From the NCBI GenBank assembly GCA_963969595.1, contig OZ018409.1, forward strand, positions 23,366,163 through 23,430,162: a DNA stretch of 64,000 nucleotides, in the 5' to 3' direction. Within the stretch, counting starts at the first letter, position 1, and every line of letters begins with the position of its first letter. Source of the stretch: Neckera pumila. Taxonomy: Eukaryota > Streptophyta > Bryopsida > Hypnales > Neckeraceae. The position numbers and the translations under genes were made by a program. Of this stretch, positions 13,207-25,195 are shown in pieces. Under the pieces are notes generated by a model. It saw only the letters and a list, made by a program, of their open reading frames with translations. It was not told the origin of the DNA and did no database searches.

Positions 13207-14198
13207 CTAGAAATTTGCCGCGCTGTCGTTTAGTTGTGATTCATCTTCAATCTCCACCTCTACAATTTCCTGCATCATGGGAAAGAAACACCAACCTTGC
13301 CCGATGAAATCCTAAACAAGTCAACAGGAGATGCCAACACAAATTCAAACAAGGGTACGACAACTGGAGTACAGAATTCAAACAGCATACCGGAATTCGC
13401 TTCTGCAAATAGTTGGCAACCCGAGCAAGAACCATGGAACGCTCGTGCCAAAACCGTCCCGTGAGACGTACTTTCACAAACGGGCCATCTAATTCCACCA
13501 GTTCCACAACACCTACACCATACAAATGTGAGCAAATATTAAGCAAACAACTCAGGCATTCGTAATTCCTTAAATTCGGTGGAAGATTAACACTGCCAAG
13601 ACTCGAGGTCCAACGTTAGGGTTCAAGCAAACCCTGATGACACCACTTCAGGGATAGGTTCACATATACCAGAGTGACAGATGATCATCGATACATACCT
13701 GTGATGCCGACTGATACATCAAATAACTGCAACAACTGCGTCACCACGAAAAAATATTTTAGTACCAGTACGCTGATTCTCCTTCTCGAATTGATAGATT
13801 GAGGTTCCAAAATTTAGGTTCTAAATGGCTCTCAAATGAAATGATCGATTTAAGTTCTAAACGGATAAGGTTACACAAAAACGAAGAACAAGGAATCAAA
13901 ATCTGGAGCGACGAACCTCGGAGCGCGCATCTAAAAGCACTTGTTCCACATTCTCTTCAGTCAAGTCCAGCGGCTCCACCTGCGCACTGCTTTCTCCCCA
14001 GCCTGTACTCCTCCTCCGCCTTAGAACCCTCCGTTGCGACCTCCTCAGCTCAAATTTGCCACCGAATTGTAACGCTGGAGCAGCGTGTTGGCTCCTCGCT
14101 CGTGGAATCACAGATTGGACGCCGCTGCTGCCCGTTGCTGCAACATGAGGTGCGTAACAGAGAACAGAGGTGGCACCTAGAACGGAGGTGGTCATCAT
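13207..14198 (-). CDS. Plastid-type NifU-fold protein lacking the Fe-S cysteines
   Basis: Four exons on the minus strand: 14198-13917, 13735-13699, 13512-13391 and 13269-13207. All have GT-AG borders and consistent phase, giving 167 residues. Residues 1-75 are rich in Ser, Ala, Arg and Val with few acids, like a chloroplast transit peptide (inferred). Residues 77-160 follow the NifU C-terminal fold: LDLTEENVEQVLLDARSE, then VVELVELDGPFVKVRLTG, and RIPEIVEVEIED at the end. In true NifU proteins the loop after 'LxG' carries CxxC, which binds an iron-sulphur cluster. Here the loop at 125-132 is GRFWHERS with no cysteine, so cluster binding is not expected. I recognise the family but not an assigned function. 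The first exon starts at the only Met cluster, MMTT. Its promoter side faces the UMP1 relic head-to-head. Confidence 0.85.
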
Positions 14199-14785
14199 TC
14201 CTCAGCAACTAAAAAAACGACCTCACGATGACGATACGGAATTTTTTTTTTACAATCCTAGAAGATAGGTCATCCTCTTGAAAACGAAAATTCAAATTGG
14301 TGGCAAAAAATTGAACCGAAATTCCGAGGATCAATCACTCGAAATCTGCAGCTGAGATTGCGAAATGGGAAGGAAGACACAGCAACCAGGTCAGACACCT
14401 GACCCTGTTGCTGTTCCCCTCCAGGGGAACCTGTTCCATATGTTCCCAAATTCGAAGCCCTAGTTCTGTACTTCTGTTTAAACTCAATACAATCTTCGTG
14501 ATTGTCGCTGCAATCATCTTCGTGTTGCGCTATTTGCTGATTTCGCAATCTCTGCATCAATCCGAAGCTTTTTTTTAACGCCATATTCTTTAAATGGTGC
14601 AGTCTCTCACGTTTCACGCTTTTTCGTGAGATTTTGCTTGGAGTCCAGAGGATTTTTAGTTGAGGTGTTGTTTTGCGATTTTAGTATTGATGATGATGAT
14701 TTAGAACGATCGGCATGTTTGGTGTGACGAGACTGTATTAGGATTTCGTCACGGGATATGATTAGATATGCTGTGCGATTTTCAG
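14199..14785. promoter_or_regulatory. Divergent intergenic region between the NifU-like gene and the UMP1 relic
   Basis: About 590 bp separate the NifU-like start codon (minus) from the first recognisable UMP1 exon (plus), so promoters of both would lie here. A 115-codon frame on the minus strand (14617-14270) has no recognisable motif, and I treat it as chance. A missing first exon of UMP1, with its start codon, may also lie here, but I could not identify it. Confidence 0.35.
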
Positions 14786-16155
14786 GAAAGAAATCAGTTG
14801 CCACATGATGTGGTTGGTTCTCATGATACATTCTGACACGGTTTGCCTGCTTTCAAGAATGACATTTTGCGTGTTCATCCTGTGAAGGTTATTCAACGAA
14901 CTGTAAGTTTTTGTCACTTCTTGGCGCAACTGACCTTGTGATTGAAGTTTTTACGTTTCTGCAGAGGTTCCGCAATTTCTGTTGTGGTTATGTCAGAGGC
15001 CTTTGGGATATGATCCTACTCATGTACTGAAAAACTCTGCTGCGGCGTGTATGCTTGAATTCCAGAGCATTACAGGCGCAGACCAAGCGCACCTTATTGG
15101 AGAAAGTTTATGACTCAGCATTCCCCATGAAGATGGATATTGAGCGTCAGATTTTGTCACGGTTTAAGTGATAACATTGCATTTTCTTCACTTTCTCATG
15201 CACAGGAGAATCGGCATTGGTACAGCTTATCGGATTTTATAATGAGGTGTGAATTCATGTTTTACATGTTTTATTGGTTTTAGTCGGTTCTACTATCCTT
15301 ATTTTATTTTGGATTCGTGTGTGTTATGCTGAATTTTCCTGAGCTCACCTGGCCTCGTCCCTTCTTCCGTGCTTGGTCTCAAATCATTGACTGAGGAGTT
15401 GGACGAATTTGGATTTGGAGATTTCTTGAACGGTGATTCAATCCTTGCATTATATTTTCTAATTTAACGGCCACTTTAGATTGCATAGGTCGAAGCAACA
15501 ATCATGAGATAACAAGAAATCCTAAACTTGGATTGGTGCAAAAATCCATTTCTTCTTATTCTCGTAGTTTTATTCAATGTTACTTTACACTAGTCCAAGT
15601 AACAAGAACAAGCAAGTAACAAGAACAAAGAGGGGGCGCTTACATGTCTCTTATGAGGCATTTTTTTGAGATAAAAAACTGCAAATGCTGAATCCTTCCC
15701 CTGAGGTGGATTGGACACGGGTTATCTCATATGAATCATATGGTTTCGTAAAGGGAATTGATTATTTTAAGCTTGTTTTCTTACACCTATTTTCACATTG
15801 TGCCGGTTAAAAGTTTAAGCTTGTTATCTCAGTCTTGTTGCTTCAACTTGTGCAATTTAAAGTGGCCATGCTCAAAGCACCCGTCCATTCTTCCTACAAT
15901 ATGTCTTTTCCAAGTTTCAAGACTGGCATTGAAGTGTATCCCCTACTGCACTGAACTGTCAAGCTTCTACAATAGCTCTTGCTTATTTTCAATGACCTTA
16001 TTATGATATTGCCGTCTCTGTAATTTGCTCTGTGCATGTTTCCTAACAGATCCTAAGGAGTCGAACACATATACTGTATTCCTGTGGATATGCATGAAGG
16101 CATGGAAGTTCGCCGCGGTCTTTCCAAGGGACCTGTTTCACGCTCTTTCTTCTGA
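14786..16155 (+). pseudogene. UMP1: UMP1/POMP proteasome maturation factor, damaged copy
   Basis: UMP1 assists 20S proteasome assembly and is degraded by the finished particle. Four exons with GT-AG borders match the family in order. 14786-14902 encodes LPHDVVGSHDTF, then HGLPAFKNDILRVHPVKVI. 15076-15167 encodes KVYDSAFPMKMDIERQILSR. 15344-15432 encodes PGLVPSSVLGLKSLTEELDE, then FGFGDFLN. 16050-16155 encodes DPKES and, one base out of frame, PVDMHEGMEVRRGLSKGPVS. Two lesions are visible: a TGA at 14834-14836 inside the first exon and a one-base frame change between about 16062 and 16078. No start codon was found. Introns are retained, so this is a duplicated, not a retrotransposed, copy. Two sequencing errors in a live gene are the alternative. 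Confidence 0.8.
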
Positions 16156-18835
16156 TAGATGACTTAGATTTTATAAGTAGATATGCTGATGGAGATGATT
16201 GATTTTTTAGTGAGGAGATTCTGGAAAATGTAGGAGCTTCACCCTGCTACGCTTCATGTACATACGATCAAACTTCAATCTTTTTGAAATGGTCTTCCGA
16301 ATTTCTCTCTCATGTTTCATAGAAGTAGAGATATTTGTTGGGAGTGCATCTCTGTTGCCAGTTATAGTGAGCATGTCTTCCCGAATTCTCCTTTAGATTT
16401 GGTCAATAGCGTAAAATGCTTACAATGACTTGAATATGCTTGGATTCGATTTTTGCATGTAATAACAACATTTTGGCAAGCTTGTCTCCTGGATTGATGC
16501 CGGTGTTATCGTGCTCTTGGACGATGTTCCACTCCTTTTGCTCTGGCTTCCTGCTGACGAAAGCTTCTTGTTTATGGCTTTAGTTTGTACCAAGAAATTA
16601 CCTCAATTTCATCATCATAAATGAAGATTGCCTAAAAAAGAAAGAGGATGGTTGTTCTTTTAAAGATTCAAACATTACTTAGGATGAATGAGAAGCTTTT
16701 TGGACAAAATATCACCTTGGCTGCTCTTGGCTAGACTAAGTTATATTGTATTTGAGCCCCTAATTAAATCTATTGTTGGATAAAGAAGTTGACTCCATTC
16801 CATTCATTATTGAACTCCAAGAATTTCCACCTTGGTGGCCAATCACACACTAAATACCAAACAGTAATACCAAACAGTTGAAAGTTGGTGGCAAATGATT
16901 GAAATTTATAGAGTTGGCATTATCTATTTATTAATCAATTTCTTCTTTTTTTTTAAGTCTCTTTCTTGGATTCTCAACACTCTATAGTTGCTCACATTGT
17001 AATCATAGTATATTTCTTCTATATCTTTAGAATCTCTCACTTTGTACATATATTTGGACTGAACAACTTTGCATGCTTAGTTGTAAACTTTTAGAGTGTG
17101 TTTTGCATATTTATCTATGAATATTTAGAACATGTTTGTCCATTTGCTCCTAAGGTAGTGCACTAGAAGAGGATTACGTGCATCAACATTGACTTGTATA
17201 TGATGTTGATATCATACTACTAAAATCACAACGACCTCTATAATATCACAATTCAATTTTGAATAATATTATAGAAATTCAATTGCTTTTGTAATAGCCA
17301 CAAGATACTTTCTACTATATATTATGTATTCTTTTCGTGAAATACTTGAAAATCAAAGGGATACTTCTAAAAAAATTTCAAAGAAACTTTTCAGACAACA
17401 AAACTATACATAAATTCTATGTCTTTTTAAAATGTGATATCAAAGAATAAGGAAGCACCAACGGCTAGCATTGCTCTATATATTCAAATGTGAAGATTCT
17501 ACTTACATTGTTTACTTGATTAATTTATTCTTATTGCAATGTTTTCATCTTTGCAAAGGTTATTTTGTAAATATTATGATATAAAGATTTTCTTTAATTA
17601 CTTTATATTGCACTATATATATGTTTTCAAAGAATATTGTATGAGGATGTCAATATTTTCATTTAAAGATTATAGATACTTTGTTTATCTACATTCTATC
17701 ACATGAAAAATTGATGAAAGTAGCAAAGCAAGTGCCAATTGCTAGTATATTACTAATGTTAAAAAGAATGGAGATTGCATAGTATCGTCTATTTCGTATT
17801 CATAAGCAAGCTGAACAATAGGCCTTATTTTCACTATACTATAGATAGATGCAATTCCCTTGTAGAGAAAGAGATCCTCTAGGAATAGGACATCTTGTTA
17901 GTTTTTAGTGTTAGAGGAACAAGCGATAGGGCATTGAAGAGAATTTTACATGTGCAAAATAGAGAGAGGTTGTACTAGTTTTTCTCTGCTACCTCTACCT
18001 ACCAAACTTCATGGGTTTCACCATATGGACTTCAATTGATATACTTAACAAATCACTTAGGATTGATATTGGCCACTCCGACTATAGAAATTTCTCCCTA
18101 CCATTGTCATTTTTCTCACAAGGACTTACTAATTTGTACCAATGATAAAAGAATGAATCGTAAAGTATATGCAGTGAAGGACCAAGAGCTGGAATTTGAA
18201 AAAAATACAAGACTCAAACTCCTTGAAGCACCCAAACTTGACCTAATAGAGTTTGGTGTTGTGTTTCTTTTGTACTATTCTTAATTAAACCTTCTTCTAA
18301 CTAAAGTTCACTTTAGGATTAACTCTAAAATCTCAAAAATTAAAATCATGTACGGAATCTGAGACCCAAATCAACTACAGACAATAAAAGAGGGCAAGGA
18401 AAAAATACAAAATTAACCAACCACACAAATTTTTACATTTATCACGGGACAGTCCAGCTTGCGTCAACACGAAGCCGGTATTGTTTTTCACAATTACGCT
18501 CATAGGCTTGTTGAATTCGTGGTTCTTGTCGAATGCATTTGCCGTTTGGACGAGCCACGCTTGTCACGTTACTATTTTACACGCTCCTCTTAGCGTTATG
18601 TTCATGCCTCTACAAACCCTATCGGACTGCGATGCAGAGTGGTTTCTGTGCAATGGCGCGAGCCCTTCTGCTGCTCGCAGATGATTTCTAGTGGCATCAA
18701 CTAGCTTAGCGAAGGGGACGATGAAGTAATATGGCTGCGAGGCTTCGATCGTGCATGAACGTCGGCGTATGATGCATAGATCCACCGACGCATTGCGCAT
18801 CTGAGGCTGCTGGCGTCGGTGGTTTGCTATTCACC
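16156..18835. other. Gene-free interval
   Basis: I see no gene. 16.2-16.6 kb may be the former 3' region of the UMP1 copy. 16.7-18.4 kb is AT-rich with no recognised element. The frame at 18036-18284 has no family resemblance. 18.45-18.83 kb is GC-richer and is the likely promoter and leader of the PrimPol gene. The minus-strand frame there (18800-18564) is a shadow. Confidence 0.45.
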
Positions 18836-21800
18836 ATGTCTTCAGGGGATCATAATGAGGATGTGGAGAAGCTCTTGGGCCATTTTAGGCGTGGATTGTT
18901 GGATGGATCTTCCTCTTCAGGTATGGTGCTCCTGGAGTCTCCTCCGCTCTAGGTTACGAGAAATTGTAATATGCTCATCTAATCAGCAATAAATTGAACA
19001 CTTTTTAAAAAAAATTCAAGTTCTATATGTGTATGTACCTACATTTTAAGAGCTGAGTCATTGAATACAGAATCGGAAAAAAAGCGCAGTGTAAGGCAAT
19101 GAAAAACGCAATTGAGAAATTGTGGAAACTAGAATTTGAAATCTGCCAGGAACGCACACTCAGAGCTTGTTTCACCCTAGCTAGATAACTGACCTGAAAA
19201 ATGCCAAGCATGTTTACAAAGATCTCCTACCATTGAAGCTTTCTTTTGGAATGACTTTCTGTTTCTAATTGAACTTATTGCACTTCTTTGGATTGCGTAT
19301 CAGGCTCTGGTAGTCGTAGGAGACAGCGATCAGCACTTTCTGGAAAGAAATTGGAAAGAGCGCCGACGTCCCCTTGTACTCCTGCTGGAACAGTGAGGGA
19401 TGTGTTGAACTCAGATCAAACGGCTACTACAGAGATTGAGACACCGCCTGCTGGAACAAGTATGATTTCTGCTGCTACAAGCAGATTTTTTTCGTCGGTG
19501 TGTATAGCTTGGAACCTGCTTTTTCCTAGCTAATGTTGCACATATTGATGTTATGGAACATGCAACTTTGTTGCGATATCAGGATGTCATGGTATACCTC
19601 CTTCAGCTTCAGAGTTTGGAAGTAATTTTCAGTTGTGTTATGTTTTGTGCAGTATCAGAGAATGGGAAAGTCTCCGTGTTCAACAAGCTTGGCCTCGGTA
19701 GGTTAGGAAGTGAAGTGTCGCCAGGCGTTTTCTACGGTTCTCCTGCTGGGAAACCTGCGCATCGTCCTCCTCAACTAACCCGCCTCCTAAATGAGATCCA
19801 GAATGACCTTGCTTCACAAAGCACACCGAGTGCAAGGTATTGTATTTGATGATATAATGTGTTCATCTGATATTGCTATATAGGAAATTAATCTGGTTTT
19901 GAATTATGACGTGGTTAATTTGTGTAGTGAGTCATTCGCACTCCAGGGGACGTGTATGCCAGGCTTTAAATTCTAACCTGCTACTGCTCTGTGACTTCTG
20001 TAGAACACTAACTTTAATTGCATTGCACAATTATCAGGGCGGTTATTTGGGCAACATTTCCAAGGCAAGATCAAGCAGTCCAATTCGCTGATAGCCATGG
20101 CGGTCAGAATCTTGCTGTATTTCAGTATCAAGATCATTTAACTGGACAGCGACGATTTCTTACAACCACATATAACGAGTTTTGGCGAAGGTTTGTTCCT
20201 TCACATGACCATCTATTTCCTTAGGGCCAGACGCAGTGTTATAGAACAGTGGGACAAGTTTGTGCGGATTACTTTATTAGAAGCCCCTTGCTTGCTACTG
20301 AACTGAGATCTCTTGTGAAACAGGTATAGCAAAATGCGTTCAGGGTGGAAGCACCACTATGAGATTATTCGCCAGGTATCCTCAACTATTATTGTCTCCT
20401 TGAATATACACATCTCAATTGTACATATCTCCAGTATAACTCTCATGAACCCTTGAGGAACAGTTCCAAATATAAGACGATTGGGCGGAAGAATGATAAT
20501 AAGCACTTGGGGTTTCATTTGGCAGGGCAGGCCTTGTCATCTCTACTTCGATTTAGAATTCGACATTCTTGCTAACGCGGAAGCTAATGGAGAAGCTATG
20601 GTGGACACCTTGGTGTCGCTTACAAGCCGCACTCTCCTTGATGTCTTCGGCTTTCGCTATGATCCGTCCTGGACTCTTGAGCTTGATTCATCCACAGCAG
20701 GTACAGATAGTACGCAAAAGACGACAATGCAATTCCATATGGACCATGCAGAGTTTGAGGAACTCTTCTTTTTCGTACCTGTATTCTCATTGCCAACCAT
20801 TTTCTCGTTATAATGTGCCACGACGTTGACTGTAGAAGTTTGCGGCTTTTTGACTCAGTGTAGAGTTTTGAAACTGGTCTTTTATGATGGCCTTGAACAA
20901 AATCAGCATTCCAGTTTGTTCGATTGTGCAGAAAAGTTCTCTCGACATCTGGTCATCCATATTCCTGGAGCTGCCTTCAAAGACAACTCTCATGCAGGCG
21001 CATTTGTGGGTGAGGTAAGTTTGGGTTTGTGCTGGTAATTAAGCAGAATATTATCACCGTATTTGCAAGTGCTGCGGTCACACCAAGACTACCATGCCAG
21101 GTCCCGCAGGTCTGTGAAATTAAGCTCCATTGGGCTGAAATAGTTTTGGGATGGGTGACTGCCCCGGTAGTCCCGGTGCTGCATCCAGATTTTTACTGTA
21201 GGTCCTGGTGGCAGAGTAGTACATTAGCGGCTGACCTCAACGTATCTCTATTTACAGGAGGTAAACAGGTTGACAATTTTGAGCATTAGTCGCTCGCAGT
21301 TTTGAAGTCATAGATCTTGCAAAATGAATTGTTTGTGTCCTTTACTCCTATGGAAGAACCAGTCTGCTCATTCCTACCAAATTTGGGTGTGCACTGCAGA
21401 TTTGTAAGAGAAGTAATGACTTGAAGGATAGCAATGATGAAATTGGTAGAATGTTTGTTCTCCAAGGGGAATCCCGGGCCGCCCACCAAACACAGATTTT
21501 TATTGATGTGGCAGTCTACACACGAAATCGAGCCTTCAGATTGCCTTTCTCTAGCAAGGCTGGGAAAACCGCACTTCTTTTGCCGACAAGCCGGTTTAGG
21601 TCTTCCAAGATGGTCAGTACTCTTCAAATGTGTGCCATTTCATTTTATTTTTCATTTTGTACATGGTAGATGTATTTAGTGTTGTCTACAGTGACGTCTT
21701 TGGATTTACAAGAGGGCTTCCTCTTGATTTGTCACCATGACCTGAAATGTCTCGCTGCCACTCAATTGATGGTTTCTGATTTGCCAGAGTGAACCGGAAG

Positions 21801-23986
21801 TCTTTATGGATTCCCTGATTTGCAAGGTTGAAGAAGGATGCCAACAATTACTCACATTCAACACTGAGGTTTCGTCTGATACTGCTGCTTTTGAGTTTCA
21901 GTTCTTTACTTAAATTCTTTGTGCATAAGCAAGAATAAATGTACAGTGTACACAAATATTGTGAAAACCTGCATGCTTTTTGAAAACTCAAGTCTTTTCA
22001 GTTAAAATTTTTTTTCTTTAAATTTCACTAATTTTCAGTCTTTTATACCTCTAAAGCCAGAATGTTGGTTCGTGTGTCTTAAAACAGAACCCTTGTCAGG
22101 GAGGTGTTGTGGACTTCGAAACATGGAGAACTGATCCAGTCGGGCGATCAGGGGAAGAACTGAGCACTAATTACGGGAAATCTCCTTTCCCTTCGCTGGA
22201 GGTCTTCATTGAGGCCATTGCTTGCGTTGGCGGTATACAAGGTAGATATTCTGACCCGTTTAAACTGGTACTAAGTATCTAGCCATTTGCAGTTGCTATA
22301 ATGTGAGCCTAGAATCATGAGCACATGAGTCTATACACCTATGTTATAGGTGTTTATATTATAAGCACCTTCAATGGTTGTAGAGTATCTACTTATACAT
22401 ATGCTCAAGATTTGTAGGCTTCATGCTCACATGCTAGCGTTGTGGGCCATTTGACTGTTGTTTTAACAAAATAAACAAGAGAGTAGCATCCCTTTAATTC
22501 CATTGGATTCATGACGTTCTTAAAGGCACTGCAAGGAGACTGACAAAGTCCTCAGTTTGTTTTAAAGTAACTTCCTTACATTTCTCTAGCTGGTAGACTG
22601 TTTTGGAGCAGACTTTCGGAGCTATGCATGTTTGTCCCTCTCATACTCTTCTATGTGCCTCATAGTGACCTGCCTAACGCAATCGTTCAACAGCAATTTC
22701 ATCATCGTGGCTGCTAGATTCGTACTTGGAACTGTAAAACATTCTTCAGTTACTCTTTCTCAAGTTACACTGCCCTTTTCTTCGATTCGATCTTGGAATA
22801 ATTGAACACGTTCATGTTCTGCAGGGAAGGTTCGAAGCTGGTATCATTTTGCGGATTACGGGGTAGTTGTGTACAATATATCTGGGAACCGATTCTGCGA
22901 GAACATTGGAAGGCCACACAAGAGCAATAATGGTTAGAACTTGAAGGGCGCACATGCCATTCCTCGTTGTTGTCTTTTTTTGTCTAGCTGTTCCATATGA
23001 CTGGTTATCGAGGGTAACGAACACTAATTGTTTGGCTGTGAACCACAGTGATGTACATCGTTGATTTTCGGACAGCGGGTTTTTACCAGAAGTGCCATGA
23101 CCCTGATTGTCGAGGTGAGTGAATGTTCCAGACTTTCACCTGTTGATGTTTTGCATTGATATGAAGACTTGCTTGTTCCATGGTGGGGGCAAGGCGCCTT
23201 CACTTTCTCGATAAGTCTTAGGTAGTTTGTCTTGCAGATCTGGAATTAAAATTGAACGAAGTATATGTGTTTGCACGTAGAAATGTCATCTAAAGTTATC
23301 GCCTGGTTGTATCAGAGTATCGGTCACCGTTGAGGCCGATTCCTCGCCATACTATTCCACCAGAGTTTCCCTTATCCACAGCTGGAGTATTGGAACTCAA
23401 TGAGACCTTGAGATCAGAAGAGATGGATACACAAGACCCCATTGAATGTGAGCGGGAAGATGATGAAGCGTGGTGGGGGGAGGTGATATCATCTCTTGCC
23501 GACATAGAGTGGACGTCTCAAAGATCCATGTCCAGCAATCAGGTCCATACTCAACCTGGCTAGACTATCTTAACATTGGATTGTTTGAAACCAAATCTGG
23601 CAACGACTTTGCAGATACATTACTTTGCCTCTACTAGTAGGTGCACCCAGATTCTGATAAACCTTCAAATCGTGAAATGTCAATCACAACACGAAGTGTT
23701 TATAATTAATCAGTATAACAAGGCTCCCGTTACTTTATCCAGCTTCTTTACTCTAACGATTTCGTTGGCGTTATTTGTTTTTCTGTTCTGATACCAGAGC
23801 CAGAATCCAGAGGGCTCTTGCTCTAATAATTTCGGGGAGAACAATGAGGAGCAATGTATTCCAATTATCAACCACGTTGAGTCTACCTGGGAAGAAGATG
23901 ATGCGTGGTGGGAGGCTGTAGAGCGCGAGGCGCTCCAGTTAGAAATAACACAACAAATTCGCAAACTGCCTAATTGGTCGCCCTAA
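18836..23986 (+). CDS. PRIMPOL: PrimPol: DNA-directed primase-polymerase
   Basis: An archaeo-eukaryotic primase-superfamily enzyme that reprimes stalled forks and bypasses lesions. Fourteen exons: 18836-18920, 19304-19459, 19653-19836, 20038-20190, 20324-20375, 20526-20700, 20932-21014, 21400-21612, 21788-21868, 22088-22241, 22825-22932, 23049-23114, 23316-23542, 23798-23986. All borders are GT-AG and phases agree, giving 641 residues. Catalytic motifs: HLYFDLEF with D219 and E221 (motif I), FSRHL with S272 and H274 (motif II), FIDVAVYTRNR with D332 (motif III). The zinc site has C470, H477, C497 and C502, the spacing of human PrimPol. The tail (about 504-641) carries two acidic DD(E)AWW segments at 551-569 and 611-629, resembling RPA-binding motifs. 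All key residues are present, so the enzyme should be active. The N-terminal 100 residues are low-complexity. Intron 7 carries a 5S-like sequence. Confidence 0.95.
21068..21186 (+). ncRNA. 5S-rRNA-like sequence inside PrimPol intron 7
   Basis: A stretch of about 119 bp follows plant 5S rRNA from end to end in sense orientation. The box A region reads AAATTAAGCTCCATTGGGC (5S: AGTTAAGC...TTGGGC). The box C region reads GGGATGGGTGAC followed by GGTAGTCC (5S: GGATGGGTGACC...GAAGTCC). The 3' end is GTGCTGCATCC (5S: GTGTTGCATCC), and the 5' part has TGC..GGTCACACCA (5S: TGCGATCATACCA). Many substitutions elsewhere make it unlikely to be a working 5S gene. No T-run terminator follows closely. It may be a decayed 5S copy, a 5S-derived retroelement head, or a structural mimic like the one in plant TFIIIA pre-mRNA. 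Confidence 0.75.
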
Positions 23987-25195
23987 TCAAGACGATTTGC
24001 TTACTTAGTGGCTTTGATTGATGTAGTGAATTTATACAGTTATCATGTGCTAGCCGCATCTGGCAGTTCTCCAATCAATGAAACCATCTGTTTGGAAACT
24101 GCCTTGATGATTAAATATCTTTTTATACTTGGCGAGTCTGACTTAGAATAAAGCGAATTTTGTGAAGGCTGATCATTGACTAATTTCTTTTTATACTTTT
24201 GTTGCCTTCAAGCATGTCACGCGAACGGAGCAGACGCTACAGTGGCATTGCAACTAACTTTTTCATATCGTGCCTTCATCTATCCTTCAGAAAAAACAAA
24301 AGAAAACAGGCTTCCCTCCAAATTTCAAGCATTACGAAAATTCTTTTCGAATAATCTACTACATGAGGGAGATGCAGAGTCAATGTTTTATTGGTCACTG
24401 GCCATAGCCAACAGGAAAACAGGTGAGCTATAGTGGATATAGTTGTTTCATCAAAATTTTCACATATTGCTTAATTTGGTGTGGAGACATTGGTACTCCT
24501 CAAACAACTGGACCCCAAAATAAAGGAGAAAGCTTTAAAAGTATCTGTAACTAACTCAACCTCCCATTCTCATTGAATTTTCGATTAACTTTTTCTGCCG
24601 AATCGTCGGTGTCAATTAGTTTAGCACTGCAGCACTGATTTCTCCTACTTGTTTGTGTGCCACTAATATTCCAAAGTCACACTATTTAAATTAGTGCAGA
24701 CCAAAATCTTAATGTTTTGTTCTATTTTTTCAAAAAGAAATTTAATTTGTAGTGACACCGATTTTGTAGGTGACACTAATTTTGAGCCCTCATTAATAAG
24801 GTAAATGCACCTGATTAGTCCTTTTTAGGTTTGGTCAATTCTATTTTTCACAACAATGCATTAGCTCTCATTTGTGAGGTGCATTAGATTTTAATGTCTT
24901 GAATTCCACTTTCAAGAATGTGTCATTAATCTTAGAACTTGTTCACAAGAATACGAAGTAATTTTTTATTCAATCTAATTGCACACCTTGAGCTAAATAA
25001 TATGTTTTTTTGGTCTTTGTAAAGCTTCTTTATATTGCTCATCAAATAAGAATGAGAGAAATTAAATATAGTAACTACAACTTTTGGATGGTCAACTCAA
25101 ATTAATTAATGTTTATTCATCAAAGGTTCCATTTCAAGTCATAAAGATTAGATATGAGTGGCTCTTTGGTAACCAATACCCTTTGAGTAGGTAAT
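23987..25195. other. PrimPol 3' flank and AT-rich spacer
   Basis: The first part is presumably the 3' untranslated region of PrimPol. Apart from the candidate exon at 24176-24433, nothing recognisable is present; 24.5-25.2 kb is AT-rich, non-coding sequence. Confidence 0.45.
24176..24433 (+). other. Unassigned open frame ending at a good splice donor
   Basis: An 85-codon frame (including ADATVALQLTFSYRAFIYPS and KFQALRKFFSNNLLHEGDAE) lies just after PrimPol. Its composition is protein-like, and near its end is AAACAG followed by GTGAGC, a strong donor at 24422. I recognise no family. It could be an orphan exon, a gene fragment carried by an element, or chance. Confidence 0.25.

Noticed and set aside
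14270..14617. 115-codon minus-strand frame between the NifU-like gene and UMP1
   Set aside because: No domain or conserved motif, and it sits in the shared promoter region.
21068..21186. Functional 5S rRNA gene
   Set aside because: Too many substitutions relative to conserved plant 5S and no close T-run terminator. Kept only as a 5S-like sequence.
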